NCBI GenBank assembly: GCA_017536685.1
Contig: JAFXGW010000006.1
Coordinates: forward strand, 1 to 35,440
From: Clostridia bacterium
GTDB taxonomy: Bacteria; Bacillota; Clostridia; TANB77; CAG-508
Reading direction: 5' to 3'
Length of the DNA: 35,440 bases
A program made the translations under genes and the position numbers. Under the pieces are notes generated by a model, which worked only from the letters and a program-made list of their open reading frames with translations, was not told the DNA's origin and did not search any database. Positions 8,650-17,216 of this stretch are shown here, piece by piece (within the stretch, counting starts at the first letter, position 1; the number at the start of each line of letters is the position of its first letter).

Positions 8650-9078
8650 TTACATCAAATTTACAATCTCTAAAGGAGCTATTAAATTATTTTTTTGATT
8701 CATTACTGCTGTTTTAACATAACTTCCTCTTAGCATATAGTCCATTTTATTTACTATTTCGTCATAATCAAACCATTTCACATCTAAAATTTCTTCTTTA
8801 TCGAATTTTATATCTTCATTTATAAGTTTAGCATTAAAAACTATCATTATAAATAAATCATCTTCTAAAGTTTTATTACCAATAAAGCAAACTCCTTCGA
8901 GTTCAACATCACATCCTGTTTCTTCTTTAATTTCTCTAATAGCTCCATCTTTTAAGCTTTCATTAAAATCCAAATGTCCTGCTGGAAAATTCCATTTTTC
9001 ATAGCATTTTTTCTTTGCCTCTTGTACTAATAAATATTTTCCATCTTTTTCTATAACTCCACCTACTATAACTTTCAT
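8650..9078 (-). CDS. Nudix hydrolase
   Basis: 142 aa from ATG at 9078, which has GAGGAG 7 bases upstream; the TTG further upstream overlaps that site and is not used. The full Nudix box GX5EX7REUXEEXGU is present, from GHLDFNE to REIKEETG. It provides the Mg2+-binding helix for hydrolysing a nucleoside diphosphate linked to another group. The length is typical for small MutT-like enzymes. The substrate cannot be told from sequence. It sits between the HAD nucleotidase-like and metallopeptidase-like genes with short gaps. Together with the UDG-like gene, the context suggests nucleotide clean-up. Confidence 0.9.
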   Translation of the reverse strand: MKVIVGGVIEKDGKYLLVQEAKKKCYEKWNFPAGHLDFNESLKDGAIREIKEETGCDVELEGVCFIGNKTLEDDLFIMIVFNAKLINEDIKFDKEEILDVKWFDYDEIVNKMDYMLRGSYVKTAVMNQKNNLIAPLEIVNLM

Positions 9079-9093
9079 TTTCTTGCTCCTCAA

Positions 9094-9666
9094 TTAATGT
9101 TCTCTTATATATCTATAAATATCTCCCCAATTATTAACTTCTTTAATGTACTCATTTTCTTCTAATCTAACTAAATTTGTATCTCTAAAATATAGTGTTT
9201 TTACAGCATTGTCGGCTAATTTTTTTATGATTTTCCAATCATCATCAATCATGATATCAACATTTTCTTTTTTACAAATTTCTAATTTATCTTCAATATT
9301 CCAATAATATTTATCAAACTTAATATTGTTTTCATCTAATAATCTTATTGCATCATCTTTCATTTCTTTTACAAAGCCACCTCTTGCAGTAATAACTACA
9401 AACTCGTGTCCTTGTTTTTTTAATAAATTATATACACCAATAAATCCTGACATCAAATTGCTTTCTTTTGATACTGTTAAAAAGTATTTTTCAATATATT
9501 CTTTTTCTTGCTCATTCGTCCAATTATATCTAGCTTGAAATTTTGGTTCTTCTCTATTTATTAAATTATTTCCTTTTAACACATCTATATCAAAAATTTC
9601 TTCATAAACTCTAAATGTTGTTTCACTATCTATAACAACTCCATCTAAATCAATTCCTATTTTCAT
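9094..9666 (-). CDS. HAD-superfamily 5'-nucleotidase-like phosphatase
   Basis: 190 aa from the ATG at 9666 (MKIGIDLDGVV), chosen because GGAG lies just upstream. A longer reading would also overlap the UDG-like gene. HAD motifs are visible: the nucleophile DLDG near residues 6-9, VITARG (motif II Thr) in the middle, and MIDDDW (motif IV acids) later. The arrangement resembles the small NT5C/YqfW-type (deoxy)ribonucleotidases. It removes phosphate from a small substrate, probably a nucleotide; that is a family-level inference. It lies 34 bases after the UDG-like gene and 15 bases before the Nudix gene, so all three are likely co-transcribed. Confidence 0.8.
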   Translation of the reverse strand: MKIGIDLDGVVIDSETTFRVYEEIFDIDVLKGNNLINREEPKFQARYNWTNEQEKEYIEKYFLTVSKESNLMSGFIGVYNLLKKQGHEFVVITARGGFVKEMKDDAIRLLDENNIKFDKYYWNIEDKLEICKKENVDIMIDDDWKIIKKLADNAVKTLYFRDTNLVRLEENEYIKEVNNWGDIYRYIREH

Positions 9667-9700
9667 AACTACATTTCTCCTTTTTATATTTATAACTTTC

Positions 9701-10423
9701 TTAACTATTTTTAAAATATTCTTCAATTATATTTGATAATTTTTCTTTATTTTCATTAAATTGATTCTTTCTATGACCATTAGCTCCTGATGGATGAGGA
9801 AATCCAAGTAGACATTGTTCTTTTTTTATTAGCCCTTCATTTATTATTTGTATTAAGATTTCTTCAACTGATTTACCTAATGGAATAATTAAAGCATTTG
9901 GCAAACTTTTAATTTCTTTATAAAAATAATTTCTTACATATCCATACAATACTTCACTTTCCATTATCTTTGGAGTAGTTCCTGTATAATTTTTATTATT
10001 TATAAAAATAGGATATGGTATTACTGAAGTTGTGTGAAGTAAATAGTCCTTATTTTCAAATAATTCTGAACATGATTTCAAATTTAATTTATCATTTAAA
10101 TTTAATTCATCTAACATTTCAATCAAATTTTTTCTCATGCTTCCAGCAAATCTTGAATTTATTTTGCATTTTTGCTTTATTTGTTCATAATCTAAATTAT
10201 TTATTAAACCATCATGAGCTGTTTTATAAGCAATAGTTGTTTGTGTCCACCCTGGCGTTATTCCTACAATAAATATTTTCGCATTTTTATTAATTATTTC
10301 ATTGTGAGGTGCATAGTAAATACTTAAGTTTGATTTTGCATATAATTCAAATTTTTTATTCAATATATCATTCTTTTCAAATTTATTCAGTTCTAAAATT
10401 TTTTTTGCATATTTATCAAACAC
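9701..10423 (-). CDS. Uracil-DNA glycosylase superfamily-like protein
   Basis: 240 aa. Motif 1 is like IFIVGITPGWTQ (about 50-61), where UDG-superfamily enzymes carry the uracil-binding GxxPG loop. The late motif is GFPHPSGANGHR (about 208-219), matching the HPS loop that contacts DNA. The usual catalytic Asp of family-1 UDG is not evident; Thr or Asn in this position, as in other UDG families, would fit. ATG with an AGGAGG-like site upstream. It is grouped with HAD and Nudix genes, suggesting base or nucleotide repair, but activity on uracil is not assured. Some family members are inactive or act on other bases. Confidence 0.7.
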   Translation of the reverse strand: MFDKYAKKILELNKFEKNDILNKKFELYAKSNLSIYYAPHNEIINKNAKIFIVGITPGWTQTTIAYKTAHDGLINNLDYEQIKQKCKINSRFAGSMRKNLIEMLDELNLNDKLNLKSCSELFENKDYLLHTTSVIPYPIFINNKNYTGTTPKIMESEVLYGYVRNYFYKEIKSLPNALIIPLGKSVEEILIQIINEGLIKKEQCLLGFPHPSGANGHRKNQFNENKEKLSNIIEEYFKNS

Positions 10424-10453
10424 TTTTTCCTCCTAAAATAACCCCAAGCTAAT

Positions 10454-11332
10454 CTATATTTCTTCTTGTTTTAAAATTCCGTATACCATCGCAATATCTG
10501 TTGGTATAACATACTTCGCATTTATTGCTTCTGCAACAACCAACGCAAAAGCACTCATTGCTCTTGTAGCATACCACCAATCTGGATCTTTAACTCTTTG
10601 TCTTATTTCATCTAGAGAAATTGACTTAAAATATCTTTCTGTTTCTTTTTTTCTAGTTTCTATATTCATCATTATCGGAGAAGCATAGTCTTTATATAAT
10701 GTATTTTCTTCATATTTTATTCCAGAATGTCTAGCAAACTTTTCGTGTCCACCGCCAGCTAATATCAATATATCAGCTTTTTCTTTCGGTAGATTTAGTC
10801 TTTCTTTTATATACGATTTTACTGTTTCTAAATCTGTTGTTGCAAAATCTTCCGCTAAATCTGGAAATTTTTGCATTACATCTATAACACCAATTTTTGT
10901 ATTAACACTTTCTTTTATTTTTTTATCGTATATTGCAATTTCAGTAGAGCCTCCACCTCCAATAAAAACACATACTTTTTCATTTACAAATCTTGTTGTT
11001 CCAAAAACAGTTAATTCATTTTCACTTTCTTGAGAAATTATATGGAAATCATAACCAGTCTCAATCTTAAATCTTTTTATAAACTTTTCTTTTTCGTTAT
11101 CTTCTAAACTTCTAAAAATACTTGTACCACATACATATATATCTTCTGAAATATTTTTTAAATCGTTTACACTTTTTATTAATTCTTCCACATCGCTTTC
11201 TCTTAAGCATTTGTCTTCATTGTAATGTTTTTTGAATTGTATTGTAACTCCGTTTAATTTTTCTATATTAGTTCCATCAAATTTATCTACTTTTGTACAT
11301 GTTGAACCTACTTCTACAATTATTTTATTCAT
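10454..11332 (-). CDS. Ppx/GppA phosphatase family protein
   Basis: 292 aa from the ATG at 11332 (MNKIIVEVGST), which has GGAGG 8 bases upstream; the in-frame upstream extension is unsupported. The fold is the actin-like ASKHA type: phosphate-1 loop EVGSTCTKV at the N-terminus and the glycine-rich FIGGGGSTEIAIY in the middle, as in exopolyphosphatase / pppGpp phosphohydrolase. A second glycine-rich segment ILAGGGH follows. It is the size of the short Ppx1-like catalytic core, without the C-terminal HD-type domain. It could degrade polyphosphate or pppGpp; the choice is open. It lies between dxr and the UDG-like gene on the same strand. Confidence 0.75.
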   Translation of the reverse strand: MNKIIVEVGSTCTKVDKFDGTNIEKLNGVTIQFKKHYNEDKCLRESDVEELIKSVNDLKNISEDIYVCGTSIFRSLEDNEKEKFIKRFKIETGYDFHIISQESENELTVFGTTRFVNEKVCVFIGGGGSTEIAIYDKKIKESVNTKIGVIDVMQKFPDLAEDFATTDLETVKSYIKERLNLPKEKADILILAGGGHEKFARHSGIKYEENTLYKDYASPIMMNIETRKKETERYFKSISLDEIRQRVKDPDWWYATRAMSAFALVVAEAINAKYVIPTDIAMVYGILKQEEI

Positions 11333-11407
11333 TTGCATTACCTCCAAAATATATATTAAGTACCTTAACCACTTCACAAAGGTTGATTTGTCAAATAAGA
11401 ACATAAA

Positions 11408-12562
11408 TTAATGTGGTTGTGTGCCACTTAGAAACATACTTCTTGTCTTATCTTTCACAACCATATCAAACTCTAAAATTTCATCAATTGTTTTCAATTC
11501 TCTTTTTTCATACATTTCCATCATTTTTTCTATCCCATCAGCAATATCCGTGTATTTTATTTTTTTATTTAGAAATGCTTCAACCAAAACCTCATTTGCC
11601 GCATTTAAAATTATTGGATAACACCCACCTTTTTGAATCGCTGTGTATGCTAATTCTAAACACTTAAATTTACTTAAATCTGGTTTTTCAAATTTCAAGT
11701 CTGTCACATCAAATAAATCTAATTTCTCTATATTATTTGATAATCTGTACGGGTAATTTAACGCATAAGCTATTGGTATTTGCATAGATTTTGGTCCAAT
11801 ATTTGCCATAATTGTTCCATCTTTAAATTGAACCATAGAATGTACTAAACTTTTTCTATGTATTACTACTTCGATTTGACTTGGTTCAATATCAAACAGC
11901 CATTTCGCTTCTATTACTTCAAATCCCTTATTCATCATTGTAGAAGAATCTATAGTAACCTTTTTTCCCATATTCCAGGTTGGATGATTCAAAGCATCTT
12001 CCACTGTAATTTTATTTGTTATTTCTTTGTCAAAAAAAGGTCCTCCTGAGGCTGTTAATAAAATTTTATCTATTGGATTGTTCATTTCACCATTTAAACA
12101 TTGCATAATTGCACTATGTTCACTGTCGACAGTCAATAATTTGGCTCCATTTTCTTTTGCAGTTTTCATTATTAGATCTCCGCCAGCTACTAAAACTTCT
12201 TTATTAGCAAGTGCAACCGTTTTTCCATTTTTTATCATATTATAAGTCGGCTTTAATCCAGCTATTCCAACTAATGCAGAAACTGCAATATCAAAATCTA
12301 TCAATTGTGATATTTCTTCCATTCCTTGTTTTCCATAAAATATTTTTACATTTTTATATCTTTCTTTTATTTTTTCTGCATTTGCTTTTTCAATAATATA
12401 AACATTTGTAGGTTCAAATTCTTCTATTTGCTTTATTAATTTTTCAATATTATTTCCAGCAACCAAAGTCACTACTTTAAACAAATCAGGATTTTCTCTT
12501 ATTACATTTAATGTACTTTCTCCAATCGAACCTGTAGAACCAAAAATAGCTATTTTTTTCAT
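11408..12562 (-). CDS. dxr: 1-deoxy-D-xylulose 5-phosphate reductoisomerase
   Basis: 384 aa from ATG at 12562 (MKKIAIFGSTGSIGES), with GGAGAG 6-7 bases upstream. A longer reading would begin inside the rlmD gene and is rejected. It catalyses the NADPH-dependent conversion of DXP to MEP, the first committed step of non-mevalonate isoprenoid synthesis. Seen are the NADPH loop GSTGSIG at about 8-14, ANKEVLVAGGDLI, the metal-binding TVDSEHSAI, the ASGGPFF loop and HPTWNMGKKVTIDSSTMMNKG. The length is standard. It is 68 bases after rlmD and 75 bases before the ppx-like gene. It is not next to other MEP-pathway genes here. Confidence 0.97.
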   Translation of the reverse strand: MKKIAIFGSTGSIGESTLNVIRENPDLFKVVTLVAGNNIEKLIKQIEEFEPTNVYIIEKANAEKIKERYKNVKIFYGKQGMEEISQLIDFDIAVSALVGIAGLKPTYNMIKNGKTVALANKEVLVAGGDLIMKTAKENGAKLLTVDSEHSAIMQCLNGEMNNPIDKILLTASGGPFFDKEITNKITVEDALNHPTWNMGKKVTIDSSTMMNKGFEVIEAKWLFDIEPSQIEVVIHRKSLVHSMVQFKDGTIMANIGPKSMQIPIAYALNYPYRLSNNIEKLDLFDVTDLKFEKPDLSKFKCLELAYTAIQKGGCYPIILNAANEVLVEAFLNKKIKYTDIADGIEKMMEMYEKRELKTIDEILEFDMVVKDKTRSMFLSGTQPH

Positions 12563-12630
12563 TCTTTCTCTCCTATGCCCAGTTATTATTTTATAAGTAA
12601 CTTTCTTATTTTCTTTTATTCCTACAGAAT

Positions 12631-13989
12631 TTATTTTAAATATAACACCGTAACACATTCAACATGATGTGTAAAAGGAAACATATCGCATATTGATAAA
12701 TCTTTTATTTCATATTTCTCTTCTAAAATTTTCAAATCTCTAGCAAGTGTTGCTGGATTACAACTAACATAAACAATTCTTTTAGGTTCAATTTGAAGAA
12801 GTGTATCTAAAGCTGTTTTGTCACAACCTTTTCTAGGTGGATCCACAAATACAACATCAGGAATTATATTTCTTTCTTTTATAAATTCTGGCAATGTTTT
12901 TTCTACATCACCTACAAAAAATTCTGCATTTGCTAAATTGTTTATTTTTGCATTTTTCCAAGCATCTTCAATAGCTTCTGGAACAGTTTCAATTCCATAT
13001 AATTTTTTTACATTTTTTGATGCAAAAATTCCTATTGTTCCAATTCCACAATATAAATCAAACACAGTTTCATTTCCTGTTAATTTAGCATATTCTATAG
13101 CTTTTCCATAAAGTTTTTCAGTTTGAATTGGATTTACTTGATAAAAAGACATTGGAGAAATTTTAAATTTAAAATCACCTAAATAATCATAAATATATCC
13201 ATTTCCAAATAATACTTTATTTTCTCTTCCTAAAATAACATTTGTATTTTTATTATTTATATTTTTTACAATTGTCTTTACCTCTTTATACTTTGAAGTT
13301 ATGTAATTTACAAGTTCTTGCTCTTTTTCAATTTTTTCAGTATTTGTAACTAAAGTTATCATCACTTCATTTGTTCTTTTACCAATTCTAATAACAATAT
13401 GCCTTATACTTCCTGTAAGATTTTTTTCATCATAAACTTTAATATCATTTTCTACTATAAACCTAAATATATCATTTGCAATTTTTTGGCTTAATCTATC
13501 TTGAATTCTGCAATTTTTTGTTGGAATTATTGAATGAGTTCTTTCTGCAAAAACTCCCATTACAGGATTTACATTATTATCAAGTCCTACTGGATATTGT
13601 AATTTATTTCTATAATTATAAGGTTCATCCATTTTTAAAATTTCAGAAATTTTAATATCTTTTCCTAATGCTTTCCTCAAAGTAGTTTCAACCGCAACCT
13701 TTTTCATTTCTAATGTAGTGTCATAATCGATATGACGTAAAACACAACCACCGCATCTTGAAAATGTTTCACAATCTATATCTTCAACTCTATTTTCCGA
13801 TTTTTCTAGTATTTCAATTATTTTTCCATAAGCAATTTTAGAAGTTACTTTTAGAATCTTTATTCTTATTTTTTCTCCTTTAATTGCATTTGGAATAAAA
13901 ATAGCCATTCCATCGTTCTTAGCAATTCCTTCACCTTGAAAACCATTATCAATTATTTCTACAATATGTTCTTCGTTTTTCTTTAACAT
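12631..13989 (-). CDS. rlmD: 23S rRNA (uracil-C5)-methyltransferase, RlmD/RumA type
   Basis: 452 aa of the TrmA/RumA family. An N-terminal TRAM domain (about 1-65) is followed by 4Fe-4S ligands C73, C79 and C82, with a fourth Cys in PTKNC near 165. The SAM-binding motif is FDLYCGIGTIGIF, then the DPPRKG motif, then the catalytic nucleophile in VSCNPATLARD. It methylates C5 of a uridine in 23S rRNA. Gram-positive homologues (RlmCD) often modify both U747 and U1939, and which applies here is not visible. ATG with GAGGAA upstream. It is the first gene of a minus-strand run with dxr. Confidence 0.92.
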   Translation of the reverse strand: MLKKNEEHIVEIIDNGFQGEGIAKNDGMAIFIPNAIKGEKIRIKILKVTSKIAYGKIIEILEKSENRVEDIDCETFSRCGGCVLRHIDYDTTLEMKKVAVETTLRKALGKDIKISEILKMDEPYNYRNKLQYPVGLDNNVNPVMGVFAERTHSIIPTKNCRIQDRLSQKIANDIFRFIVENDIKVYDEKNLTGSIRHIVIRIGKRTNEVMITLVTNTEKIEKEQELVNYITSKYKEVKTIVKNINNKNTNVILGRENKVLFGNGYIYDYLGDFKFKISPMSFYQVNPIQTEKLYGKAIEYAKLTGNETVFDLYCGIGTIGIFASKNVKKLYGIETVPEAIEDAWKNAKINNLANAEFFVGDVEKTLPEFIKERNIIPDVVFVDPPRKGCDKTALDTLLQIEPKRIVYVSCNPATLARDLKILEEKYEIKDLSICDMFPFTHHVECVTVLYLK

Positions 13990-14104
13990 AAATTCCTCTT
14001 CAAATTATTTTACTTTTATTTTATAATCAATATCTTATAATAATTTTATTGTTTTATATTAGTTCTAATATCAATTTCTTCTTTCTCATTATTTAATAAT
14101 AAGC

Positions 14105-14587
14105 TTATCTTAAATCTCTACTTCTTCCGCCACCACTTCTAGTTCTATCTTCTTTTTTCTTGTCTCTTTCTTTATCTTTTTGTCCACCGTTTTTTTCTCG
14201 TTCTTCTCTAGCCTGAATAAGTTCTTTATCTGTCCTTTGTCTTTCTTTAGCTTTATACAATTTTCCTACTGCAATTATTTTATTAATTGTTTCAACATCA
14301 CATCTAACTCTTTCTTCAAATGTTTGCCTTTGTTGCCTTTCTAATCTTTTCTTCTTTTTCTTTTTTAATTTATCAATAGCATCTTCATTTAAAACTAAAC
14401 CAATTTCTTCAAGCTCTTCTTCTAAAGCTTCTAGTTCTTCAATAGATTTAATTGATTTTACTTTTTTCTTTATTTCTTTAAGCTTTTTAATTTCTTCGCT
14501 ATCTTTCTTATTTTTAATAATATTCAATAGTTTTTGAATGAAAGAATCATCTTTTTTCTTATTTTTATTATTTCTTTTATTTTCCAT
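14105..14587 (-). CDS. Highly charged coiled-coil protein of unknown function
   Basis: 160 aa, dominated by Lys, Glu and Arg, with long runs of K and a heptad-rich helical part at about 30-80 (KIKSIEELEALEEELEEIG). The C-terminus is basic and rich in Gly, Ser and Arg (SGGGRSRDLR), which could bind RNA or acidic surfaces. No enzymatic motif, signal or membrane segment. ATG with a weak GGGAAAAG site. It lies downstream of the RNase R gene on the same strand, separated by about 88 bases, so an RNA-related role is possible but only by neighbourhood. Confidence 0.65.
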   Translation of the reverse strand: MENKRNNKNKKKDDSFIQKLLNIIKNKKDSEEIKKLKEIKKKVKSIKSIEELEALEEELEEIGLVLNEDAIDKLKKKKKKRLERQQRQTFEERVRCDVETINKIIAVGKLYKAKERQRTDKELIQAREEREKNGGQKDKERDKKKEDRTRSGGGRSRDLR

Positions 14588-14675
14588 AACTTTTCCCTAA
14601 TACATCCATTATAAAATATTAATATTGATTAAATTTTCTTTATATTTTTTATGTTTTTTATATTTTTACTTAATT

Positions 14676-14969
14676 TTATTCCATTTGACTTTCTGCCACG
14701 TATAAATCCAATTCTTCTATTTCTTCATCAACTAATTCAAACGCAATTTTTCTCAAAGATTTGTTTGCTGCTATTACTCTAATTTTCACTTGATCTCCTA
14801 TCTTAAATCTACGATTTGTTCTTTCTCCAGTTAAAGTTTTTCTATTTTCATCATATATATAATATTCATTTCCCATATGTTCAAAGCGTATTAAACCTTC
14901 AACTGTTGACTCAAGTTCAACAAACATTCCAAAGGCAGTAATTGAAGATACAATTCCAAAATATTCCAT
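14676..14969 (-). CDS. rnr: C-terminal S1 domain of RNase R, after an in-frame TGA
   Basis: 97 codons in exactly the same frame as the upstream RNase R reading frame, directly after its TGA. The sequence is the S1 domain that ends every RNase R: IVSSITAFGMFVELESTVEGLI followed by FKIGDQVKIRVIAANKSLRKIAFELV. The ATG right after the TGA could allow re-initiation, giving a free S1 protein. In relatives the TGA position is normally Gly, so one base change (GGA to TGA) explains the break. Stands or falls with the finding on the TGA. Confidence 0.75.
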   Translation of the reverse strand: MEYFGIVSSITAFGMFVELESTVEGLIRFEHMGNEYYIYDENRKTLTGERTNRRFKIGDQVKIRVIAANKSLRKIAFELVDEEIEELDLYVAESQME

Positions 14970-16673
14970 TCAAATTTTATCTTCCATAAATTCAGCCTTT
15001 TTAATATCTTCCGCTTCACGTTCTGCTTTAGTTGCTAGCTTCTCTGCTTCACTAGAAGTTTCAGCATATTTTTCTGCTTTTGACTGCATTTCTAATAGTC
15101 TTTCATCATCTATATTATAGCCTTTTTTTATATATTCTGAAATAATTCTATGAATAAACAAATCCGGATATCTTCTAATTGGTGATGTGAAATGACAATA
15201 ATATTTACTTGCTATACCAAAATGTCCTTTATTCTCAGCTTCATATCTAGCCACTTTTAAAGTTCTTAAAATTAAAGTAGAAATTACTTTTTCATATTCT
15301 GTTCCTTTTAATTTATCTAAAACATCAGAAAATGCTCTTGGTCTAATATTATCTTTTGAACATTTTATTTTTTCTCCAATATTAAACAAAAACTTATTTG
15401 TTTCTTGTATTTTATCATATTCTGGTTCTTCGTGAACTCTATAAATAAAAGGAGCTTCAAGCCAATAAAATTTTTCTGCAACAGTCTCATTTGCTGTAAG
15501 CATAAATTGTTCTATTATTTCATTCGCAAAAGTTGTTTCATATTTTTTAACTTCTATTGCTTTTCCATTTTCATCTAAAATAATTTTACTTTCTGGAATA
15601 TCTAAATTTAAATAGCCTTGAGCAAGTCGTCTTTCTTTTAAAATTAATGCAAGTTCTTCCATTAATTTAAAATTATTTATATATTTACTATATTTTTTTG
15701 TTACTTCTTCATCTAGATTATTTAAAATTTTATTTACATCTGTATAACTCATTCTTTCTGTTACTTTAATTATAGATTTATAAACATCTCCTGAAATAAC
15801 ATTGCCTTTATTATCAATTTCCATGCTACATGAAAGAGCAAATCTATCTTGTCCTGCATTTAAACTACAAATTCCATTAGACAGTTCAAAAGGAAGCATT
15901 GGAATTACTCTATCAAACATGTATACACTTGTTCCTCTTTTTATTGCTTCTTTATCAAGTTTACTTCCTTCTTTTACATAGTAACTAACATCTGCAATAT
16001 GAACATCTAAACAATAATTTCCATCTTCGTTTTTATAAACATTTATGGCATCATCTAAATCTTTTGCATCTTCTCCATCTATTGTAAAAATTGTGTCTTG
16101 CCTTAAATCTTTTCTATTTTTTATATCATTTTCATCTATTACTTGAGAAATAGCTTCAGCCTCTTCTTTTACAAAAACAGGAAATTCATTAGGCAAATCA
16201 AACTCTCTTATAACAGAAAGCATATCTATTCCCGCTTGATTACTATTTCCTAAAACTTCAATAATCTGACCTTCTGCATTTTTACCTTTTTCAGGATATT
16301 TTATTATTTTTACAATTACTTTGTCATTATTATTTGCATTCTTACATTTATTTTTTGACACAAAAACATCCGTCCCAAATTTTTTATCATCTGGAACTAC
16401 AAATCCAAAATTTTTATTAGCTTGAAAAATACCAACTAATGTTTCTCTTTCTCTTTTTATTATTTTTATTACTTTAACTTCAGCTTTTTTGGTTCCTTCT
16501 TTTGGTTTAGTAATTGAAACTCTAACAGTATCTCCATCTAAAGCTCCATTTACATGTTTTGCGGGAACAAAAAGGTCTTCCTCTTGATTTTCTATTTCTA
16601 CAAATCCAAAACCTTTTTCATTAGCTCTAAATATACCTTCTATATTTTGTTTTTTCTTATTTTTCTTTCCCAT
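14970..16673 (-). CDS. rnr: Ribonuclease R, catalytic part (interrupted by TGA)
   Basis: 567 aa from ATG at 16673 (MGKKNKKK), with AAAGGAG 4-5 bases upstream; the longer reading lacks a ribosome site. A 3'-5' exoribonuclease of the RNase II/R family that degrades structured RNA and takes part in rRNA, tmRNA and mRNA turnover. Two cold-shock domains come first (GIFRANEKGFGFVEIE, then GIFQANKNFGFV). The RNB catalytic domain follows, with the metal-binding acids of DGEDAKDLDDA at about 199-209 and HFTSPIRRYPDL near its end. The frame then stops at TGA (14970-14972) after KKAEFMEDKI, exactly before the S1 domain. The S1 domain continues in frame. Loss of S1 would weaken RNA binding but leave the active site. 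Confidence 0.88.
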   Translation of the reverse strand: MGKKNKKKQNIEGIFRANEKGFGFVEIENQEEDLFVPAKHVNGALDGDTVRVSITKPKEGTKKAEVKVIKIIKRERETLVGIFQANKNFGFVVPDDKKFGTDVFVSKNKCKNANNNDKVIVKIIKYPEKGKNAEGQIIEVLGNSNQAGIDMLSVIREFDLPNEFPVFVKEEAEAISQVIDENDIKNRKDLRQDTIFTIDGEDAKDLDDAINVYKNEDGNYCLDVHIADVSYYVKEGSKLDKEAIKRGTSVYMFDRVIPMLPFELSNGICSLNAGQDRFALSCSMEIDNKGNVISGDVYKSIIKVTERMSYTDVNKILNNLDEEVTKKYSKYINNFKLMEELALILKERRLAQGYLNLDIPESKIILDENGKAIEVKKYETTFANEIIEQFMLTANETVAEKFYWLEAPFIYRVHEEPEYDKIQETNKFLFNIGEKIKCSKDNIRPRAFSDVLDKLKGTEYEKVISTLILRTLKVARYEAENKGHFGIASKYYCHFTSPIRRYPDLFIHRIISEYIKKGYNIDDERLLEMQSKAEKYAETSSEAEKLATKAEREAEDIKKAEFMEDKI

Positions 16674-16697
16674 TTTTCTCCTTTTATTACCTGTACT

Positions 16698-16726
16698 TTT
16701 ATAAAACAAATATATATTTTGCCCAA
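16698..16726 (-). promoter_or_regulatory. Candidate promoter of rnr
   Basis: On the minus strand TTGGGC (16721-16726) and TATAAA (16698-16703) are 17 bases apart, about 25 bases before the rnr start. A moderate match to sigma-A only. Confidence 0.35.
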
Positions 16727-16826
16727 AAACAGATTCTTTTTTCTATTACATAAGTAATTTGTAATTCAATATGTTAATACAATAAAAACGCATTCAAATT
16801 ATTATATTCTATACATCTTAAAATGT

Positions 16827-16856
16827 AAAAAAGGACAGTATAATATAATACTGCCC
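16827..16856 (-). terminator. Intrinsic terminator after secG
   Basis: A hairpin (16833-16841 with 16848-16856, one mismatch) is followed on the minus strand by six to seven T (A tract 16827-16832). It lies about 20 bases after the secG stop and separates it from rnr. Confidence 0.8.
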
Positions 16857-16874
16857 ATAATTTTATTTTAAATA

Positions 16875-17123
16875 CTAAACAACGTAAACAATTCCTAATA
16901 CAATTGTTAAAACTGCAAATGTTACCATTAATGCTATTGTTGCTCTTTTCATTTTACCTTCTGTTGTTTTTCCTTTATTTTTTTCATAAAAATTATTTGC
17001 AGAGGCACCAACAATAGTTCCTGAAGCTCCACCATCTTCTTTATTTTGTTTTAAAATTAAAACTATTAAAGCCACACATACTATTGCATATATTGCCATT
17101 AAAATATATTTTACTACGTCCAT
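16875..17123 (-). CDS. secG: Preprotein translocase subunit SecG
   Basis: 82 aa from ATG at 17123 (MDVVKYIL), with GGAGG about 11 bases upstream. An in-frame TTG at 17141 overlaps the ribosome site and is rejected. There are two membrane helices (about 4-24 and 58-80) linked by a cytosolic loop with the SecG-type sequence LKQNKEDGGASGTIVGAS. SecG joins SecYE in the membrane and assists SecA-driven protein export. Standard length. A terminator follows, and a weak promoter-like TTGATT/TAAACT pair spaced by 17 lies upstream, so it is probably monocistronic. In many Firmicutes secG sits next to rnr, as here. Confidence 0.93.
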   Translation of the reverse strand: MDVVKYILMAIYAIVCVALIVLILKQNKEDGGASGTIVGASANNFYEKNKGKTTEGKMKRATIALMVTFAVLTIVLGIVYVV

Positions 17124-17216
17124 TTTTTGTATAACCTCCAATTTTCTTCCGTTATTAACTATTTAAGTTTACCATAAGAAAATGTAAAAATCAACTAATT
17201 TTAAGAAAAACTTTTA

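Noticed and set aside
14970-14972. TGA as selenocysteine or as a reassigned sense codon
   Set aside because: Family alignment puts Gly here, not Cys; I see no SECIS-like hairpin directly after it. Other genes have no internal TGA, which argues against genome-wide reassignment.
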